Shown here piece after piece: positions 59,576 to 64,000 of a DNA stretch of 64,000 bases. Each line of letters starts with the position of its first letter. The first letter of the stretch is position 1. Under the pieces are notes generated by a model. The model did no database searches and was not told the DNA's origin. It worked only from the letters and a program-made list of their open reading frames with translations. Source of the DNA: Henckelia pumila (Eukaryota > Streptophyta > Magnoliopsida > Lamiales > Gesneriaceae). The translations under genes were made by a program, and so were the position numbers. The stretch is from the NCBI RefSeq assembly GCF_033568475.1, contig NC_133123.1, forward strand, positions 6,811,001 through 6,875,000, read 5' to 3'.

Positions 59576-62439
59576 TCATTCAGGGTCATTTTTTGTTTTA
59601 TTTTGGACCTCGGGAGGCGAGGCAACAAACTGGACAATCTTTTGAACCTGTGTAACATCAACACGAAAACGTTCAGCAATCTGAGAGATATCCATCGGGC
59701 CATCATGGTCCTCAGCCTTGCCTTCATACAGCAGGATGATTTGCCGTAGCTGTGATACATTCAGGGTTCCAGGAGAAGCAGGCCTCTCCTCATATCGGAC
59801 AGAATCTTGGGTGGTATTCCTTAATTTTGGCAAAGGCCTTTTGTATTTCTCCACCACAGAGGCCTGTGAAGACAAACAGGTATTTGAGTATTTGAATCAA
59901 GGGGTGTTGTAATCGGGCTTGTCCCTAATAAAATGGATTTAAAAGGCAAAAATATTAGGACAAGTGACTCCGCCTTTGAACCCTAATAAGATCCAAGTAC
60001 CATGCCAGTGCTAGTGTCGGTGTTGTTTCTTGTGATATAGTCAGTTGAAACTAGAGATTATGAGGATAAGGTGATGTTCAGTGAAAACTAAAGGTTCTTC
60101 AATCGGTCACAATATACCACAAATTTGACAAATTATACTTCTTGCACTAAATATCAGACACTATAATGAATCTGTTTCATAGACCTAAACGAAGTGCGAA
60201 ATCCTTGTTTCCTCTATAATCACAAAATAAAAGAAATAAAGTAAAGGCATCACTATGTCACTAACAATTAAACAGGCTAAATTATTTCTAAGGGAAATGT
60301 CCATATGCTAAATGTCTTATGCATCATCATTCTTTCTATTCTGCATAGGAGCAATCAGGGCTGACATATAGGGGTGTTCAAACTTCGGATAAAACCGAAA
60401 AAACCGGAAATCCAAACCGAAAAAACCAAACACCGAACCGAACCGAAAACCGAAATTTGAAATTCGGATATAAATGTTAAAACCGAAATTTATTTGGTTC
60501 GGTTTCGGATTATATATCTCAAAACCGAACCGACCGAAAAAACCGAAATTTTATTAAATTAATAATTTTATTTATATAATTTTTTATATTATATATTTTT
60601 TGACATGATACCTAGTGAAAAAAAAATAATTATTTTTAATAATTTTTAGTTGATTGTTGTTTATTTAAGTCATTTAAACTTTGAATTTAAATATTTTACA
60701 AAAAAATCATTTAAAAGATAACATATTATATTTTAAAATATATTTATAATATTAATTAAAATAATTATATCAAAACCGAAATAACCGACCGAAATAACCG
60801 AACCGATTTAGTAAAAAACCGAACCGAAGGAAAACGGTTCGGATATCGGATTATATATTTCTAAAATCGAAAACCGAAAAAACCGAAATAAAAAACCGAA
60901 AACCGGACCGAACCGACCGATGAACACCCCTACTGACATACCTAACCCAAAATACCAAATTTTCGGGATACCGTACCGAAATTTTTTCGATATACAGACA
61001 TGTTTTCGGTATACAGAATTTTTTTTCGGTATCTATACGGTATCAATATGGATTTTTTCTATATCAAAATTTCGGAATTTCGGTATCGGTGCCGGTATGA
61101 ATTTTTTTCATACTGATATTTTCTATTCGGTATACCGAAAACCCACCACTAGGAGCAATATATAAAACAATATTATGCATTAACAATTGTTCTTGGAACG
61201 GTAAAGAACAAGCCATTAGTAAAAACGACTGACATCGTATCAGCAATTGGAACTACTACTAGATAATTCCAGGGTCATTTCCACCAATTATTTACAAGAT
61301 CACTATAAACAAACTTCCGCGTGTTTTCTATCCTAGCGAAGCTCTTGAGTTCTTGTCAACAAACAACATGAGATGATGATCAAGGTTTCATGATTGGTTT
61401 GTCCCTACGGAAATTTGGTTTCTTAGGAATGTTCCTCAGAAAATCCCATTTAGAATTTGATAAATGCATCAATTGTCACAGGCTGAGCTCAGGAAAAGAT
61501 GCTTTGTCCATTGCATGCATCATTGGATAATATAAGTGAAACTTCTACGAAAATGAAGCTAGTGAGCTTATCTATGTACCAATCAAAATGACAGATTCTT
61601 CCTGATCACTAAATAAGTAAAAAGGCATCAAATGGTTCTAGCAATGATCTTATCACTTTGACATACATTTTTTCAAGATGATAAAGTTTCAATGAATGAT
61701 TCGAAGGAACAAAGTAACTCATATGAGAAATAATGACTTTGGGATAGCAAATTTTGCATCTTTAAGAAAATCTAAAAATCTATACATCTATTGAATTGGC
61801 GATTAAACCAAGCTGACCAAGAAATTGAGCAATTAGTAGAATCAAAAGTTCTCATCCCTCGAGCACTACTAAAAGAACTATAGATGAACAGAATACAAAA
61901 AATATCAGAGTATATTTAAATGAATACAACAAATAAATCGTTGAATACTGAGTCATAGAGCCTCACCTCCCCCATCTCAAGCTTCCCTCCAGGCTTGGGT
62001 CGAATTCTTCCCACCATTTGACTAAGCATAACATCGTATTGTGGATCACGATCTTCAAGTACATTGTCGGTATTCACTCTCGATGCACCTTCTAAACGTA
62101 TCCAAATTTGGAGACAACAAATTCATTAGAACAACCAAATCACTAGAAAAGCTAAACTAAACCTATTCTCCGCCCGACACGCCAATCAATGGGGACATTT
62201 TCGATTCATCAAACACCAAAAAAGCTTTTACAAATATGAATTTCAGAACATTTTCAGTAAATTAACTACTCAATTAAATTACCAGAGTCAGATTTGACGC
62301 CAGAATTTAAGGGTTCCTGGTTGATGGGAGCAGCCGGTGGCCGGATTTCAATGGGCTTGCTCAGAGATGGAGGAAACGGCGTCGTATCAACTCTGGAGCT
62401 GCCGATCCTTCCAGCTGCTCGACGGAGTGCCTGGCCCAT
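59576..62439 (-). CDS. NDUFAF4-like (UPF0240) protein, putative complex I assembly factor, 188 aa
   Basis: Exons are 62439-62283, 62088-61967 (or from 62091) and 59863-59576 (TGA). Introns are GT-AG and the frame closes to 188 residues. It starts MGQALRRAAGRIG, which fits an N-myristoyl or short mitochondrial-type N-terminus. A Pro-rich linker follows, then VNTDNVLEDRDPQYDVMLSQ. The C-terminal domain, SQLRQIILLYEGKAEDHDGP then ISQIAERFRVDVTQVQKIVQF, resembles the helical end of human NDUFAF4, where a segment predicted to be helical faces the complex I intermediates. NDUFAF4 helps assemble mitochondrial complex I with NDUFAF3. The similarity is moderate and from memory. A longer start at a non-ATG codon upstream is less likely than the ATG at 62439. 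Intron 2 (59864-61966) carries the nested MITEs. Confidence 0.72.
60356..61151. mobile_element. hAT-type non-autonomous element in the NDUFAF4-like intron
   Basis: Ends CAGGGCTGACATACC (joined across the insert) and (inverted) TAGTGGTGGGTTTTCGG. The 8-bp TSD GGAGCAAT is exact (60348-60355 and 61152-61159). Interior GGTATACCGA-type repeats match 48558-49213. Without the insert it is about 224 bp. Confidence 0.88.
60369..60932. mobile_element. hAT-type MITE, 564 bp, nested
   Basis: Ends TAGGGGTGTTCA and (inverted) TAGGGGTGTTCATCGG. The 8-bp TSD CTGACATA is exact (60361-60368 and 60933-60940). AACCGAA-type repeats fill both ends. It inserted 13 bases into the outer element. Confidence 0.9.
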
Positions 62440-62955
62440 TAATCTTCTTTCCAACTTCACCCTTCCTTTTCCCAAAATTTCCTTTCCCACCCCAACTTCA
62501 TTGTTTCCCACGTATAATAAAACTGGGCCAGCTTCAAATGAGCCTAATCATTGTCCTACTAGAAAGATCAAATGTGTAAAGGCCCATGGGCTGTTGGTTT
62601 TGCAACCCAATAAATATATCGTCTTCCTGAATTTATTTTACATTAAATATTAAATAAATATGTGAGGAAAATGATACCAAAAACTGGGGAAAAATAAGAA
62701 AAATAAAAGAAAGTATAAAAGAAAAAAAAGTGGTATCTTCACGCAGGTAATCACGTTCAAATCTAAACAACTTCAGGCCATCACGATCAATCAATCTAAG
62801 TGACTTGAGATTTATTTAAAAAAAATTTACTTGATTTCAAATAATTTATTTGATTTCATCGTATCTTTATATTTTATTATTTAACTTTTAATTTGCTTGA
62901 GTTCAATTTAATTTTGAGAAAATAGATTTAGGAGAAACTGAGAACAAGAATTTTT
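62440..62955. other. 5' flank of the NDUFAF4-like gene
   Basis: The 5' UTR and promoter of the minus-strand gene lie here, but no TATA box is evident. The reading frame can be extended to 62511 without an ATG. No other feature was supported. Confidence 0.45.
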
Positions 62956-63051
62956 TGACATTGGAGGTGGGAGTTTGTAGGTCTTGAACCCAAGACCTGT
63001 CCCATTTTAGGGAGTGTTGGTTCCACTTAGGCTAGAAGTCTTTGGCGACAG
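62956..63051 (-). mobile_element. Short tRNA-derived retroposon (96 bp)
   Basis: On the minus strand, an A box TAGCCTAAGTGG (63034-63023) and a B box GGTTCAAGACC (62990-62980) sit at tRNA-like spacing. The 11-bp flank CAAGAATTTTT is exact (62945-62955 and 63052-63062) and is the TSD. There is almost no body beyond the tRNA-related part, so it is a very short SINE or a tRNA-derived retropseudogene. It does not look like an intact tRNA gene. Confidence 0.78.
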
Positions 63052-63109
63052 CAAGAATTTTTATGAAAAAGTATAATCATTAATCAAGCGATCATGAATT
63101 CGTGCTACA

Positions 63110-63465
63110 TACACGCGATGTGCGTGCTATTGAGCCAGAACACCATCACCGCCTTCAATCACATGAGCATACTAAGGAAACAAATCACGACACATCCCTC
63201 ATCCCTCAAATACCAGATCCTACGTGAATATTAAGGCATAATATCCACATCCAATCGTGTTCAAATGAGAAAGAATATTCATTCTTCTTCACTCAAGGCA
63301 ACTGACCGCATAAACATAGGAAGAAATTGATTGTAATCTTATATTTCTATTTATTGGTTTCCTCTCTACTGTAAAATATAAATAACACATCTTTACACTC
63401 TCTTCTCACGTTGAAAAAGAGATTTCAAAAGAAACAAAGCATTCTTCAGTTTAAAATCTTCTTTA
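63110..63465 (+). repeat. LTR of a second Copia element (left end uncertain)
   Basis: A TATA box (TATAAATA, 63377-63384) and T-rich sequence lead to the PBS at 63466. The right end is set by the PBS; the left end is a guess because the other LTR lies outside the window. Confidence 0.5.
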
Positions 63466-63478
63466 TGGTATCAAAGCC
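63466..63478 (+). promoter_or_regulatory. Copia primer-binding site
   Basis: TGGTATCAAAGCC matches the initiator-Met tRNA PBS with one change (usual TGGTATCAGAGC). Confidence 0.8.
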
Positions 63479-63514
63479 AGTTGTGAGATAAAGAGAGTTT
63501 TATACATCTTAACC

Positions 63515-64000
63515 ATGACACCTACAATTTCTCTTAATGTTGCCAACTTTGTCACACTCAAACTCACCCCAGAAAATTACCCCTTATGGCGTGAACAATT
63601 GCTCGCCCTTGCAGAAAGCCAAGACATGGTTGAACTGCTCACTGGTGAAAAAGAAAAACCAGCCATGTACGAAACCAATACCACAACAGATGAAGCTTCA
63701 ACCACTGCAACAAAAACAATCTCAGAGGTATATCTCCGATGGCGAAAAGACGATCGTCTTCTGCGTGGGTGGATCATTGGAACACTCACCGAAGAAGCCT
63801 TGGGCCTTGTTATTGGGCTTGAGTCATCAAAATCAGTTTGGAATGCGTTACAAGAAGCTTATGCTCAAGATTCACAAGAACGTGAATTTACACTTCGACA
63901 ACAACTTACATATCTCAGAAAAGATCCAAATCGGTCCATGGCGGAACATTTGAGAAAATTTAAAGGTATTTGTGATAGTCTTGCAGCCATAGGAAATCCA
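63515..64000 (+). CDS. Copia gag, 3' partial (runs off the window)
   Basis: Starting at the ATG at 63515, the frame stays open for 162 codons to the window end. It reads MTPTISLNVANFVTLKL, then ENYPLWREQLLALAES, LRGWIIGTLTEEALG and KSVWNALQEAYAQDSQERE, the N-terminal wording of Copia gag (UBN2 type). The ATG is 36 bases after the PBS. No stop is present in the visible part, so this copy could be relatively young. This is a different lineage from the element at 23190-38279. Confidence 0.92.
   Translation, partial: MTPTISLNVANFVTLKLTPENYPLWREQLLALAESQDMVELLTGEKEKPAMYETNTTTDEASTTATKTISEVYLRWRKDDRLLRGWIIGTLTEEALGLVIGLESSKSVWNALQEAYAQDSQEREFTLRQQLTYLRKDPNRSMAEHLRKFKGICDSLAAIGNP

Noticed and set aside
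62440-62511. N-terminal extension of the NDUFAF4-like protein
   Set aside because: It would need a non-ATG start; the ATG at 62439 gives a sensible N-terminus.

Overview
This window is nuclear DNA of a flowering plant. Genes are intron-rich, with GT-AG introns in AT-rich sequence and plant-type TATA boxes. The gene set is plant-like: HBS1-type GTPase, bHLH factor, N-myristoylated CDK-like kinase, FPF1-like protein and a complex I assembly-factor-like protein. Plant Ty1/Copia and Ty3/Gypsy elements, hAT, MULE and Tourist MITEs, a TRIM and SINEs lie between them. The repeats suggest a eudicot, perhaps an asterid, but I cannot fix the species.

Layout: 1309-4806 (+) is the 3' part of an HBS1/SKI7-type translational GTPase. 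4807-12884 is AT-rich and holds a duplicated segment, a complete TRIM and three hAT MITEs. 12885-13501 (+) is a two-exon bHLH gene. 16545-20718 (-) is an eight-exon IBS1/At1g54610-type CDK-like kinase, 699 residues. 21959-23108 is a stack of MITEs. 23190-38279 is one Copia element (-) whose protease region is split by a Gypsy chromovirus (27533-36634, -). 38280-50776 is repeat-rich intergenic DNA with hAT elements, foldbacks, a SINE and an LTR fragment. 50777-51094 (-) is an FPF1-like gene. 51095-59575 is intergenic with hAT and MULE elements. 59576-62439 (-) is a three-exon gene resembling the complex I assembly factor NDUFAF4, with a MITE inside a MITE in its second intron. 62956-63051 is a tRNA-like retroposon. 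The right edge holds the start of a second Copia element (+), its gag open to the window end.

The genes do not form an operon or cluster; they are unrelated housekeeping and regulatory genes. The striking property is transposon layering: five MITE-in-MITE or MITE-in-foldback nests and one retrotransposon-in-retrotransposon nest, most with exact or near-exact target-site duplications (TSDs) that let the order of events be read. Two internal duplicates act as empty sites. The most speculative lead is the outer Copia element: no tRNA-type primer-binding site follows its 5' LTR; instead a 14-base stretch there is perfectly complementary to a segment inside the same LTR. I found no CRISPR, operon-like system or clearly new protein system.
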